A stretch of DNA of 64,000 nt from the NCBI GenBank assembly GCA_024516035.1, contig CM044956.1, positions 22,802,395 to 22,866,394 on the forward strand. Reading direction: 5' to 3'. Position numbers and translations under genes: made by a program. This document shows positions 47,391 to 58,989 of this stretch, one piece after another; position 1 is the stretch's first letter; the number at the start of each line of letters is the position of its first letter. Source of the DNA: Bactericera cockerelli. Lineage: Eukaryota; Arthropoda; Insecta; Hemiptera; Triozidae. The notes under the pieces were generated by a model. It worked only from the letters and a program-made list of their open reading frames with translations. It did no database searches and was not told the origin of the DNA.

Positions 47391-48177
47391 ATAAAGTTGT
47401 CAAATCCACACAGATTGTCCGAGAAACCTGAAATTTTACCTATAGGTCCATTTGGATCAGGGAATATATCTCTAGGGTTCAGCTAAACGGGGTAAGGACA
47501 AAAAATGGATGGGTGACACAAAAAAATCACATTTTTCCACCGAAATGACATTTTTCCTCTCAAAATTTGTCGTGACGACGCCACGCCGGCGGCGTATCAA
47601 CTCAAAAATAGAAAGTTTTAAGGAAGGGTTCAAGTTTTCATTTGAGATATCAATCACGAAATTCTGATGACCCGTTCTTGAGCTAATTCTGATGACCCGT
47701 TCTTGAGTAAGAACATAAAATGGATGGGTAAACAAAAGTATTTACGTTTTTTGACCTGGCTGATGAGCAATTCTTGAGCTCCATTAAGGACAAGAAGTGG
47801 ATGTGTGACACGAAAAATATTGGCATTTGCGTGTGTCTGTGTGTGTGTGTGTTTGGGTGTGTGTGTGTGTGTGTGGTGTGTGTGTGTGTGTGGTGTGTGT
47901 GTGGTGTGTGTGTGTGTGGTGTGTGTGGTGGGTGTGTGGTGGGTGCGTAGTGTGTGTGTGGTGGTGGTGGTGTGTAGTGTGGTGTGGTGTGGTGTGGTGT
48001 TGTATGTGTGTGTTGTGTGACTGTGTGTGTGTTGTGTGACTGTGTGTGTGGTGTGAGTGTGTGTGTGGTGTTTGTGTGTGTATGTGTGGTGTGTGTGTGG
48101 TGGGTGCGTGGTGTGTGGTGTGGTGTGGTGGGTGGGTGTGTGATAGGCTTGCGAAGCGGCGGGTGTAACCCGCGAGT
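47391..48177 (+). mobile_element. Helitron remnant inside the hAT-like element
   Basis: Shares with the Helitron at 41943 the CTGAAATTTTACCTATAGGTC-type leader and segments containing ATTCTGATGACCCGTTCTTGAGCTA (in parts, around 47660 and again shortly after). It also shares a (GT)n tract and the 3' end GCGAAGCGGCGGGTGTAACC plus CGCGAGT. The terminal CTAG has decayed to CGAG. The canonical 5' TCTATATATATAAATGCG end is missing. The two adjacent copies of TTCTGATGACCCGTTCTTGAG at 47660-47706 look like a short tandem duplication. Confidence 0.7.
47826..48141. repeat. (GT)n-rich microsatellite, about 315 bp
   Basis: TGTGTG, TGTGGTG and TGGTGGTGG units. Long frames on both strands (Cys/Val-rich or His/Thr-rich) are artefacts of the repeat. 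Confidence 0.95.
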
Positions 48178-48240
48178 TTGGTATATTGTGCGATTGTGCC
48201 CCCCCAGTACAAGAGGGCTATATCCGCGCATGTGCAAAAG

Positions 48241-49630
48241 TAAGGAAATTGAATATCTTTTCTTCATAATATGTATTGTACATATATATTTTTCCCACAA
48301 ATCAGATTTTAAGTGCTCGAAATATTTGACCACAGTGCACTGAAGAGCTTAAGTTCCTATCTACAAACCTAATCATACGAAAATTATGCGGCAAAACTGT
48401 TATAGTTCTATAGACAGAATCTGCATAACTTATTGTCAAAGCTTGGTGAACTCGAAGTGCTCAGCATAACAATATTGAGGCAAGTACATAACATAGGCAC
48501 TTCCCTTGAGGGCATGCAAATCCTAGGAAGAATACACCAGCGGTGTTAGTTCACGGGAGGTTTTGAATCTCTAACTATGCGTTTTTTTCTGGAATGGGGG
48601 TATAAAAACAGGCACACTAGCCTCAAGAAATAGCTAACTCAGCAGTTAATATCCAATGGGAAATTTTTGTTGGTTATTATTTGAAAACTTTGTAGAAAAT
48701 TGTTTCAATTTTATTTGACTCTTTAGAAGTTTTCAATGACACAAAGCAAAGGTAACCAAAAGAAAATTTGAGCACAAGTGTTACTCACATCTCAATATTT
48801 ATACATGGATACTTGAATAATACCTACAATAGCAAAATTATATACAGAAATAAATTCTGAATAAAAAATTCGTTTACTTTTTTATGGTTTTCATAACTCC
48901 TAACGGGAATTTCTGCTCTAAATAGAAAATTTTGTTCACTAACCCATATTAAATTTAAGTTAGAATATTTGACAAAATTTTATCTTCATTTTTTCCCCAA
49001 AAGGACTCTGAAAATCATGTAGGAAACACATTTCTAGATCATGCAGACAATATTAGCAATGATATTTCACGTGCAGGATGAACTCAGAAACAGGCACTTT
49101 ACACTTGTACAGAAGTACCTACATAGTATTATTATGTAGGAAGTAGTCGGATAACATAAGATTATTATGCATATTCTTAAGTCTATGAAAATATCTTTTT
49201 TTTAAGTTTACGAGGTTATGGAAGAATTACATTCATGTGTACATTCTCACACTAACGAGAAATTGAACCCAGAAACAATATAGATACTAGTTCCACCCAG
49301 TATATGTTATCCTGCCAAAATTTATGCAAAGTAATCACACGAACCCTCAGATTTAATACACGTATTAACAGCATTGGCCATTGTACTCAAATCGTTTCAA
49401 AACTAACCGAAATAAAGGAGAAATAAATTTAAAAAAGAATTCATACATAATGCCAAAAAATTATTAGTTCATTTTCGTACGGCATGTTTGGACTGACTTT
49501 CTTCTTTATTTTATTTCATGACTATTTTCGGAGGAACAAACAGCACACCGAATTGAAAGCAAAATTGCTAAAACGTGACTGGCATTGTTCTGAGTTTCGC
49601 GATTGATGAGTAACAGCAGATGGTTGTCGT
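48241..49630. other. AT-rich DNA, no gene
   Basis: No conserved reading frame or element end was seen. Confidence 0.5.
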
Positions 49631-49804
49631 GCCTTTTCCACTGGGAAGATACTTAGTGCTTCCATGTCACTTTAGGTAGGTATATGAGTGCCTTTTCCAC
49701 TGGGTAGATACTCAGTGCTTCCATGTAACTTTAGGTAGGTATATGAGTGCCTTTTCCACTGGGTAGATACTCTGCACTTCCATGTCTCTTTAGGTATATG
49801 AGTA
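49631..49804. repeat. 59-bp minisatellite, 3 copies
   Basis: Starts of GCCTTTTCCACTGGG fall at 49631, 49690 and 49749. Each copy contains AGATACT, GCTTCCATGT (CACTTCCATGT in the third) and CTTTAGG plus TATATGAGT. The third copy lacks one TAGG, shortening it by 4 bp. Confidence 0.95.
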
Positions 49805-51170
49805 ATAAAGTATATTTATCAGAGGAAAATTAATATTCATTGAACCAAGAAACCCAATCAATGTGAGACAGCAGGACAGGAACATACATAGAAATATTAT
49901 ACATTATCATATACATATGTATATTATATCACTTCCAAGTCACAGCCCAAGAAAAATAAATGCCAATATAAAAACTTCTACTACATATTTACAAGGTCAT
50001 TAAGAGCACCTATAACTAGCAGGATGTTTTATTGCGAAAAAAGGCGTTTGCTTTGAAAAGTGTGAAAAACTTCAATTTATTATTATAGCTGCACGATTTT
50101 TTATGATGATTAAAAAATGAGTTTTATAGCTTCATCGTTGTGCTAAAGCCACGCCCATTATCAATATAACTTATGCTCGTGTGAGGGAATTGTGCTGACG
50201 GATGAAATGTGAGTCTTCAGCGTAGCATCAAGTTCCAGCTATATTATAAGTGCATGTATACCTAGACCTAGTGCTATACGCGCTATGTCAACTGTGGACA
50301 AGAAATTAAGGCAAATACGCAACACTTGGAGTATAAAAAATTAAGGATTAGGTTACTCAGGATTAGGTCTTAAAACAAAAATCAGAAACTATACAAATAC
50401 ACTACTTTAGACTAACACTTTGAAACTTGTGAAGCTCAGAGTACTTACTAAATGTGTAATTACCTATTTCAAGCGTGTTAGTTGATAATACCTACTTAGT
50501 TGGATTGTGATGGATGATAGAGTTTTTGGTTGTAATAAATGTTGAAGATAACATGAGTGAGAATGGGAGCCAGAATTGGAGTGTTGTTTACTTGGTAGTT
50601 TTTGGTTTTTAACGTCTTATTTTTGTTATTATTATCCTCGATAGTAACATGAGTAACTACCTTCTTTACAAAGATCTTGCATTCAGAGTACTCATCAAAA
50701 TCCCACTGCGACAGTCATCATGTAATATTGTAATTATTTGGCAGCCTTTGTGTTACTACAATCTAAATGTTTTCTTTATTTTAACTAACCTGAAGACTCT
50801 GTTGTAAATAAATTGTGTACCTGATGAAATTTGTCAACATCTGCCAAACCCGACGGAAGAGGTAGAAACGCTGCTCTGACCTCCCCTAATATATCTTCAC
50901 AGGCACAGGGCGTTTCCCTTGGCATAGAAATAGAAAATATTGATGATGTTGTTGTAACTATCGACGGCTAGATGTTCATCAACTTTTAGGTCATAGGGTT
51001 GTGAGACCTGGGTCAGATTGAGGCAGTTGTATGAAGCAGACAAAGATGTGTTTTCTCTTTTATCATGCAGCAGGATGTGCATGACAAACAAATAATCTCA
51101 TAAAACACCAAAAAAGTAAATGTGCGCTTGAAACCACCTACATGGGTGTCTCGTGTTTTTCTTCCGATCA
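49805..51170. other. AT-rich DNA, no gene
   Basis: No supported coding region, RNA or repeat. Confidence 0.5.
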
Positions 51171-51420
51171 GATATTAGATGTTTCTGATTGGAATTACCT
51201 CCCTGCGGCCGCAGTATGCGGCCGATTTCAACCAGGCACACAGATTTCAAAGTTTCGTGATTAGTGTGACATATTTTAAAATAAACTTTCATACAAAATT
51301 TCAAGTCTCTAGCTCTTACCGTTATCGAGATATCTTGTTCACAGACACACACACGGACGCACGGACCAATAGCACGTGTTTCCTCGAAAACACCTATCTG
51401 ACAGGGAGAAATCTTCACTC
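51171..51420. other. Possible unclassified interspersed repeat
   Basis: GC-richer 250 bp with a perfect CTGCGGCCGCAG palindrome near 51202 and the phrase TTCAAGTCTCTAGCTCTTAC followed by GTTATCGAGATATCTTG and an ACACACACGGACGCACGGAC run. This style of conserved non-coding phrase is common in insect repeats, but I could not find the ends. Confidence 0.35.
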
Positions 51421-51499
51421 TCAGGTAGGTAATACAAAGATGCTTAAAACTTAGAAAATAATTATCACATATATTTATGATTTCTCTCAGGAGCTTCTG

Positions 51500-52210
51500 G
51501 AAAGCGGTTCGAATGGCAGCTCAAAAAATGCCTTAATCCACAAGAGGCCGGGCAAAAGCCGTAGAGCCACTTTCCAGTAAACAAGCATCAAAAAGAAGCT
51601 TTGTCCAGAGCATCAGGGTGAGAAGCTAACAGAGCAGAAGAGGCAGAAGATGCCAACAACCTCAAATATACTCTCTTGTAGAGATAGTTCAGAGTTGGCA
51701 TTCGAAACCCCAACTGCTACTCAAAGGTTTATAAACACCCTGAAGTCTTTGAAAGTGGGAGTAATTCTGAAGAAATTTCCAAATGAGTCCCGGCCACAGG
51801 CAGGCGAAAATGTTCATAACTCATTCGCCCAAAAGAGCTTAAGAAATGCTCTTTCTGAGCAAAGAGGAATCCCTACTGTCTTTTTAACAGGCCACTGTAG
51901 CCTCAACTACCGTCTAAACAAATGGACATCGCTCAAGACCCTCAATGCAGTCTCTGTAAAAAGGACCCAGAGACAGCAAAACACATTATCTGTGAATGTG
52001 GAGCAGCCTCTCACGCTCGACTGAAACACTTCTGAAGGCTGATTCTAACACCTAAAGAAGTTACCAAAATCAGTCCTAAGAGAATCTTAAGCTACATTAG
52101 CAGCTTTATTCTCTTTTAGAATTACAGGGGCATGCGCATGTCACAAAAGATCTATTTGAGGTAGCAGTGACAAAGAGCTTTCGTAGCCGACAGCCCTACT
52201 TATACAAATA
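51500..52210 (+). pseudogene. Decayed 3' end of a non-LTR retrotransposon ORF2
   Basis: Around 51880-52020 the frames read TGHCSLNYRLNK, then (one frame over) MDIAQDPQCSLCKKDPETAK and HIICECGAASHARLKHF before a stop. The C-x2-C-x8-H-x4-C spacing in CSLCKKDPETAKHIICEC (about 51946-51999) is the terminal Cys-His motif of LINE ORF2 proteins. The preceding TGH-x-(S/P)-LN-x-x-LNK phrase is typical just before it. After the stop, LTPKEVTKISPKRILSYI is still readable. At least one frameshift near 51920 and several stops upstream show it is dead. It is not from the same family as the R1-type copies. The end near CAAATACCAATACC may be the 3' tail. Confidence 0.7.
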
Positions 52211-52940
52211 CCAATACCAAACTGGATATCAAAAAGCATGGTCCTTGAGACGAAAGACAGACGTACCTATAGTTAATTAAATTTGTACAATTTTAGTAAA
52301 TCATGGTTATTTTTCTTTTTAAATTTGACAGAATTTTGTGACACATTTTGCATGCAAAAATAAAACAGTGTCGTGCTGTGACCAACTACATATTTCATTA
52401 TATTTTATCTATCAATTTCAGAGCAACTGCCCCTATCCGTATGACGGGGAGGGTCCGAGCTGTCTTGCCGTTGAATATTTATGACTTCTCTCGTCTAGCC
52501 AAGTGCATTGTCTAATTTCTAATAGAATCGTTACATATTGATACAATTGCGCTGCGATTTCAATTAGATACATCGCGTCGAGTAATTAATACATTTTCTG
52601 CTCAGGCATGCATCTGACTGGTGCCAAGTTATACAATGTTTTATAATTGTAACAATCTCTTGTATGTTGAGAGAATTGAGCTCTACAACTGTACATAATT
52701 TGTGTACGTAGTATTGATAGGTAACTGGTACACGTACAACTTAATTACTTTCTATTACCTTTAAGGTATAGAAAGTATTGTTTTCATGCATAGTGAGTCA
52801 TACTTTATGTTTTGTACAAGAAGAAAATCCAAGGGATGACGTTATTGTATTAGTCATACTTGTAATAAGAACATACATGTTGGTAATAAGAGTTCAACTA
52901 GCTACCAGTGTTCTAAGCAAACGGAGCCAAAGGGAGAAGT
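52211..52940. other. No recognised feature
   Basis: AT-rich spacer between the LINE remnant and the large minisatellite. Confidence 0.5.
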
Positions 52941-54332
52941 AGAGCCAGACCAATAGATCTAGGATTCTAGAAAGAGAATAGAGCCAGACCAATAGATCTG
53001 GGATTCTAGAAAGAGAATAGAGCCAGACCAATAGATCTAGGATTCTAGAAAGAGAATAGAATAGAGCCAGACCAATAGATCTAGGATTCTAGAAAGAGAA
53101 TAGAGCCAGACCAATAGATCTAGGATTCTAGAAAGAGAATAGAGCCAGACCAATAGATCTAGGATTCTAGAAAGAGAATAGAGCCAGACCAATAGATCTG
53201 GGATTCTAGAAAGAGAATAGAGCCAGACCAATAGATCTAGGATTCTAGAAAGAGAATAGAGCCAGACCAATAGATCTAGGATTCTAGAAAGAGAATAGAG
53301 CCAGACCAATAGATCTAGGATTCTAGAAAGAGAATAGAATAGAGCCAGACCAATAGATCTAGGATTCTAGAAAGAGAATAGAGCCAGACCAATAGATCTA
53401 GGATTCTAGAAAGAGAATAGAGCCAGACCAATAGATCTAGGATTCTAGAAAGAGAATAGAGCCAGACCAATAGATCTGGGATTCTAGAAAGAGAATAGAG
53501 CCAGACCAATAGATCTAGGATTCTAGAAAGAGAATAGAGCCAGACCAATAGATCTAGGATTCTAGAAAGAGAATAGAGCCAGACCAATAGATCTAGGATT
53601 CTAGAAAGAGAATAGAGCCAGACCAATAGATCTAGGATTCTAGAAAGAGAATAGAGCCAGACCAATAGATCTAGGATTCTAGAAAGAGAATAGAGCCAGA
53701 CCAATAGATCTAGGATTCTAGAAAGAGAATAGAGCCAGACCAATAGATCTAGGATTCTAGAAAGAGAATAGAATAGAGCCAGACCAATAGATCTAGGATT
53801 CTAGAAAGAGAATAGAGTAGAGCCAGACCAATAGATCTAGGATTCTAGAAAGAGAATAGATGCCAGACCAATAGATCTAGGATTCTAGAAAGAGAATAGA
53901 ATAGAGCCAGACCAATAGATCTGGGATTCTAGAAAGAGAATAGATGCCAGACCAATAGATCTAGGATTCTAGAAAGAGAATAGAATAGAGCCAGACCAAT
54001 AGATCTAGGATTCTAGAAAGAGAATAGAGTAGAGCCAGACCAATAGATCTAGGATTCTAGAAAGAGAATAGATGCCAGACCAATAGATCTAGGATTCTAG
54101 AAAGAGAATAGAATAGAGCCAGACCAATAGATCTGGGATTCTAGAAAGAGAATAGATGCCAGACCAATAGATCTAGGATTCTAGAAAGAGAATAGAATAG
54201 AGCCAGACCAATAGATCTAGGATTCTAGAAAGAGAATAGAATAGAGCCAGACCAATAGATCTAGGATTCTAGAAAGAGAATAGAATAGAGCCAGACCAAT
54301 AGATCTATTAGGATTCTAGAAAGAGAATAGAG
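52941..54332. repeat. 39-44-bp minisatellite, roughly 34 copies, with higher-order structure
   Basis: The basic 39-bp unit is AGAGCCAGACCAATAGATCT plus AGGATTCTAGAAAGAGAAT. In the first ~0.8 kb almost all units are 39 bp and, being a multiple of three, leave an open minus-strand frame repeating 13 residues (LVWLYSLSRILDL); this is an artefact. From about 53770 units of 44, 44, 40, 44 and 40 bp form a 212-bp higher-order block: the AATAGAGTAGAGCC junction recurs at 53811 and 54023. A single A/G variant (ATCTAGG or ATCTGGG) marks individual units. The last unit carries an extra TATT. Confidence 0.95.
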
Positions 54333-55583
54333 GAAGGAAGGGACCAGGGGACTGACTGGCGGGATGGAGAGACGAGGATATGTGTATGTAGATTCTAGAG
54401 TACAAAATAAAAACACAGGGAACAAAAAACAAACGCTTTTTTCCAAAAATTTCCCCACGAACACAACAGGATATAAAATTATTCAGTTAAAAATTCTTTG
54501 TTTTTATCAGCATCAACAAAACCAAAAATTATAATTTCATTACAAAACACATAAATTGCTGAAACTGCGGGATTCCTGAGAAACAACACATTTAAAACAG
54601 TTGCTATATCACAAATTTTAATCTGGTCGCAACTCCAGTAAACCCAAGGAAAGTACTGCGAGTCACAAAGCCAAGCAAAAAATCACAATAAACATCACGC
54701 AAAATTTAATCACTCATGTTTTTTACCACACGACACATTTGAGTCCTAATTTGCAAACTCAACAGTGAGGAATACAATTTATTATGTGGTCTGTACGAGG
54801 AATAGAATGAAGAGATTACTATCAGGGGACGACTAATATATATAATGTTTCAAATGGTCCTGATATAATATAATACATACTAAACCTACATTATTATAAT
54901 ATATACAATACATAAATAGGTACCTACTTAACATGAAAATCCTAAATGTGTTGGGCTCAAATGTCACAATAGTCATGTTCAATACGATCTGCTAATTCTT
55001 TTAATGAAGCCTCTCTTGATTGTCGGTATACACTATACATAAATAGATGTAAATTAAATTGTACATATACAAACTTATAAAGAAATATTACAAGAATCAA
55101 ACCCACTTAAGATTCCAAACGCATCAAGAGTAAATTACAAACTCAATGTACATACTACTCGTGTCCCGTAGGATTCTACTCGTAAATTTCGAGAGAAAGC
55201 TGAAAATAGCACCATTGAATTCCTCGTTGAAAAAGACATAGAAATTGAATCTCATTTTGTTTTACGAACGTAACACTGGAAAAAAATTCAGGTAAACCTC
55301 TGAATTTCGTTAACATCCACTGGGACAGCTAGAAAGTAAGAACCCTGGAGTATCAGCGGGTACACATGGAAGTTGTGGAAATTCTACTGCATTCTATTCG
55401 CAGCAATCCAGGGGTATCCCGAATCCTGTCGGCAATTAATCTTCATTTGCAGCACAACGAGCCCTGGGAATATATCTCAACAGTGAATATATTGTTGCTT
55501 GAAATCCAGGGTCTGCCGACAAAACCAACCTAGTTCATAAAATTACTTTACCAACGAGTAACAATAATATAATTATGATGGAC
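54333..55583. other. AT-rich DNA, no gene
   Basis: No supported feature between the minisatellite and the hAT element. Confidence 0.5.
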
Positions 55584-55591
55584 TTTATGAT

Positions 55592-57681
55592 CAGTGGCGG
55601 CTCCTGACTTCAAGACTAGGTGAAGACAAATTATACCCAGAAGTATTGAAAAAATAAAAATATTAATTTATCAGATCTTAGTTCTTATCGTCTCATAAAC
55701 ACAGCCTATTGTATGTGATGGCTGTTTCCCTGCAGAGCATGATTTTCTCTCATACCACTTTTGCATCATATAAGTTTTTATAGGTACTTTTTTTGGAGAA
55801 CACTTGGTACTTAATAAATAAACAAGGTCAGCAGAACAATTTGTCAACACTTGAGCTGGTACACAACCATTCAGGCTTGAACTGTATGGCTGTGGGGCAG
55901 GCATTTGCTTTACTTTTTTAGTGGTGGTTATAGTAATTGGAGAAATTGGACATCCAGTAATCATAATATCTTTCTTATCCTCATTACTTCTTAATCTGAA
56001 TGGGGTTACTTTTAATGTTTGAGCCCCATGATTTGTGGGAATCTCATTGTTTCTTTGAAATATTGTTATTAATTATTCATCTTAATAAAAAATACTAACT
56101 AAAAGTTGGTAAAAAGGAATTAAAATAAAAAAAAATTAGGTTTATACCTCAGTAGATAGATAGGTACAAAATTTTAAAGAAGGGATAGAACTGGGAAGAA
56201 AAGAAAGTAAGTTGAAGACTAAAAATTAAAATCCAAAACTGGAAGAAAATCCACCACCAGATTACAAAATAAATCTAAGAAAACATACTTACTATAAATA
56301 GAAAATCAGCTTAAATTTGGGTTACCATTGATGTTTAAATGACTATTTATGAAAAACACAGATATTGCCTTATAATTTTAAGTACTTATAATTTTAAGGA
56401 AGCTGTGTGCTTAGCTACCTGCAACCTGCATAATTAATAATGTTATTTCTGACACTGAAAGAAGTACATAGCTACTTCATATTCAACTTATTATGAAAAG
56501 CACAGGTCAGATCAGGTAGGAATAATGTTTCTATCCTGTATCAAATACTGGGAAATAACTTTATTAACTAGTTACACCAATAATTAAAAGTCACTTGATT
56601 ACCGTTGAAAAGATTTGAAATAATCTAATAAAATTTAAAAAGACAAGTTTTGTTTACATTCTAAAGATAAGAGATGCAATGTTGCCAAGTTAATTTCATA
56701 GCTAAATCTCTACAAACTTCAAGAGCTATATTTTAAATTTAAAGAAATCCCTCAAATCATGTAAGACGTATTTATTTATTTTAAATACTACACCGCCTGA
56801 ACAGAATTTTCTCTTGAGAATTTTATTTCAACACGTCTAATTTCATGATTTTTTTAAAGTGGTTCCATAGCCAGGATCTTAAACAGGACCACCATTGTCC
56901 CTATTTAAAAACTTCTTGGAACAACTAGATACGAGATTATCTTATTTGGCTCAATTTCGGTGCCTACATTAAATAATTATTTCCGAGATTATTTCAATCG
57001 AGATGTCCTTTTCAAGACTATAGTTGACAAGATACATAAGTAGTTAAAATTTATTGGTATCGACTATCGTTTAGTAACTATGTACAAAACTAGAACCCAA
57101 AAAATGAGAAATAATATCCAAAATTCCTGAAACAAAATCCCGCTTTCCTAGCGACTACGTTAATTTTTTTTTTTTTTTTAATATTACAAGATTGTGCTAG
57201 ATATGGGAGGCTAAATCATTGACTGGTTCCCTAGGTCTGGCATATTGCTACTGGCAACAATGTTAATATCAAAAACACATGACATCGCACATCGTATGTG
57301 GCTTCGTGACATTTCGTATGAAGTCGTGTAGATAATATAAAATGAATACAACTGAAGACGGTCTTCACTAGCAGACTACATAGATATAGTTGTTGCCTAA
57401 TATTTCATGATACCTACTTGGAAATACTCAACTCTGATTGGTTGATTCAAGGACAACTGAAGACAATTGGGAATTGTCTTCACATTTGGTGTTCTCCTTG
57501 GAAAGTAACATGAAATGTTAAGCAGCATTGATCTATTTTACACAAAGCTTACTCTTTTTTTTTTTTTTTTTTCTTTGAGTTGGATCAATTGTGCCATGTT
57601 CAAGGGATTATGAGTAGTGTTTTCACTGTTCAAAATTAGGTGAAAATGTCTTCAGTGTCTTCACCCGACGAGCCGCCACTG
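55592..57681. mobile_element. hAT element, 2.09 kb, with 8-bp TSD
   Basis: Termini CAGTGGCGGCTCCTGACTTC (left) and, reversed, CAGTGGCGGCTCGTCGGGTG (right) share CAGTGGCGGCTC and both run into GGTGAAGACA. The element is flanked by the exact 8-bp duplication TTTATGAT (55584-55591 and 57682-57689). These features fit the hAT superfamily. Only one decayed reading frame of note lies inside. T runs at 57163-57179 and about 57557-57572 bracket a segment that may be a later insertion. Confidence 0.88.
55671..55964 (-). pseudogene. Decayed reading frame inside the hAT element
   Basis: 97 codons on the minus strand. The part QKWYERKSCSAGKQPS faintly recalls the W-(Y/F)-x-x-(K/R)-x-W-L region of the TTF-type zinc finger that precedes the hAT transposase core in some families, but the Cys pairs and the catalytic core are not found. 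This is a weak resemblance, and the frame could be chance. Confidence 0.25.
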
Positions 57682-57689
57682 TTTATGAT

Positions 57690-58958
57690 CTACATATTTA
57701 TATTTACTTAATTTTTGATGTGGTGATTTCAAGAAAGTTTTGTCTTTTAATAACGAATATGAGGAATCGAGTTTGGAAAAGATTTGATGTGAAAACAGTT
57801 ATTTCTTTACATGTAATTGTACTTTAGTACCTCTCTGTTTAAAATTATTTATTCAATACATATTTTTATAAATGTTGCCCCCCTGTATACGAAAAATTCC
57901 TATACCAAAATAGAATTTATTGGTACAGTCTTTATTTATTGGTAAAATTTCTCAACAAGAAAAACTATTACACCCTGCACTGTAGGTACTTGTGTAAATA
58001 GGCAAGTACAGCAGCGTCCACTATAATGAATGAAGGATACTGAAAGTTGCCAGTACACACCTCGTGGTGCTCACATCGAGATGTTATCAAGCCCGGGTCC
58101 ACCGCGGGTCACCACAACCAATAAAGAACCCGCCGCGACCTTTGGGCGAAAGAAATAATCGACTGGACGCACACCGGTAAAGTTCAGACAGTTTACCAAT
58201 CGCACACTTCTCGTGTGGCCAAACTTATTAGGAGACAGTGATTGGTATACCGGTGCGCCTATATCTGAACTGTAAATATTAAAATCAAGTGTGGTTTATA
58301 GGTTACTCTTGTTATTGGTATTGTTTATAGGGAGGGCTTGTCGTAGGGCTGTGTTGAAACTTTTATGAAATCGTTCGATATGAATAATTCTACAGAATAA
58401 TAGCATAGTGGTGTATTTTATTTACCTAAATCAATGAATTTACAAGTATTACCTTTGTAAAATTGTAATTATTGGAATTTTATCAAAGTCGTAATCACAC
58501 CACCTCGACACTCATAATCTTAAGTCTCATATCCACGCAATCACCATAGGCCATGAAACAATCAAAATTATGTTGTTATGACGATATTGATACAAGTTTA
58601 CAATATTTTCTTTTGTACAAGTTTAGTTTACAATATTTTCAATAACATAACGAGAAAATATAAGTAGAGTGAACAAATAGAAACATGTAGACTAGGTAAT
58701 CATTATCATCTTATCATAGGTGACGTCACATTCAAATAGGATTAGAAACCATTGCATTGGAATCGCATCATACCTACATGGAAAAAGCGGCTAAAAATAG
58801 ACGCATCAGCTGTTTTCCGAATGAAATGCAGTCTGAGAGGACCTGCATCTTGCACATTGCACTTGAGTTGCATTGAATCACTATGAATGAAGGAAACTCA
58901 TGCGATATCAGTGGTTTCTTATCAGGAAATTTGATGTTTGTAATCGCGATTACTTAAG
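57690..58958. other. No gene; short GC-rich patch
   Basis: 58080-58260 is richer in G+C and CpG (CCCGGGTCCACCGCGGGTC) than the surroundings. No reading frame or promoter motif supports a gene. Confidence 0.4.
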
Positions 58959-58989
58959 ATAAAGTTTATAATACTATTATAAACTTTAT
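58959..58989. repeat. 31-bp perfect palindrome
   Basis: ATAAAGTTTATAATA, a single C, then TATTATAAACTTTAT. It could extrude as a cruciform; in AT-rich DNA it may also be chance or a deletion hotspot. Confidence 0.8.

Larger units (their letters stand above)
46646..48232. mobile_element. Composite hAT-like element with 15-bp perfect TIRs and 8-bp TSD
   Basis: Both termini read CATGCGCGGATATAG (15/15 identical as inverted repeats). They are flanked by the exact 8-bp direct repeat TGCAAAAG (46638-46645 and 48233-48240), as for hAT transposition. Just inside each end are G-rich tracts with GGGGGGGCAC, and the left one includes the palindrome GGGGGCACGTGCCCCC. There is no transposase frame. The 1587-bp interior is a mosaic: a 70-bp tandem array, a 5S SINE with its own duplication, and a Helitron 3' remnant with a long (GT)n tract. 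Confidence 0.85.

Noticed and set aside
47984..48343. Cys/Val- and His/Thr-rich reading frames on both strands
   Set aside because: Produced by the (GT)n tract; no start context, splice or domain.
53037..53743. Minus-strand repeat protein with a 13-residue period
   Set aside because: The 39-bp unit is a multiple of three and happens to lack stops; frames end exactly where unit length changes.
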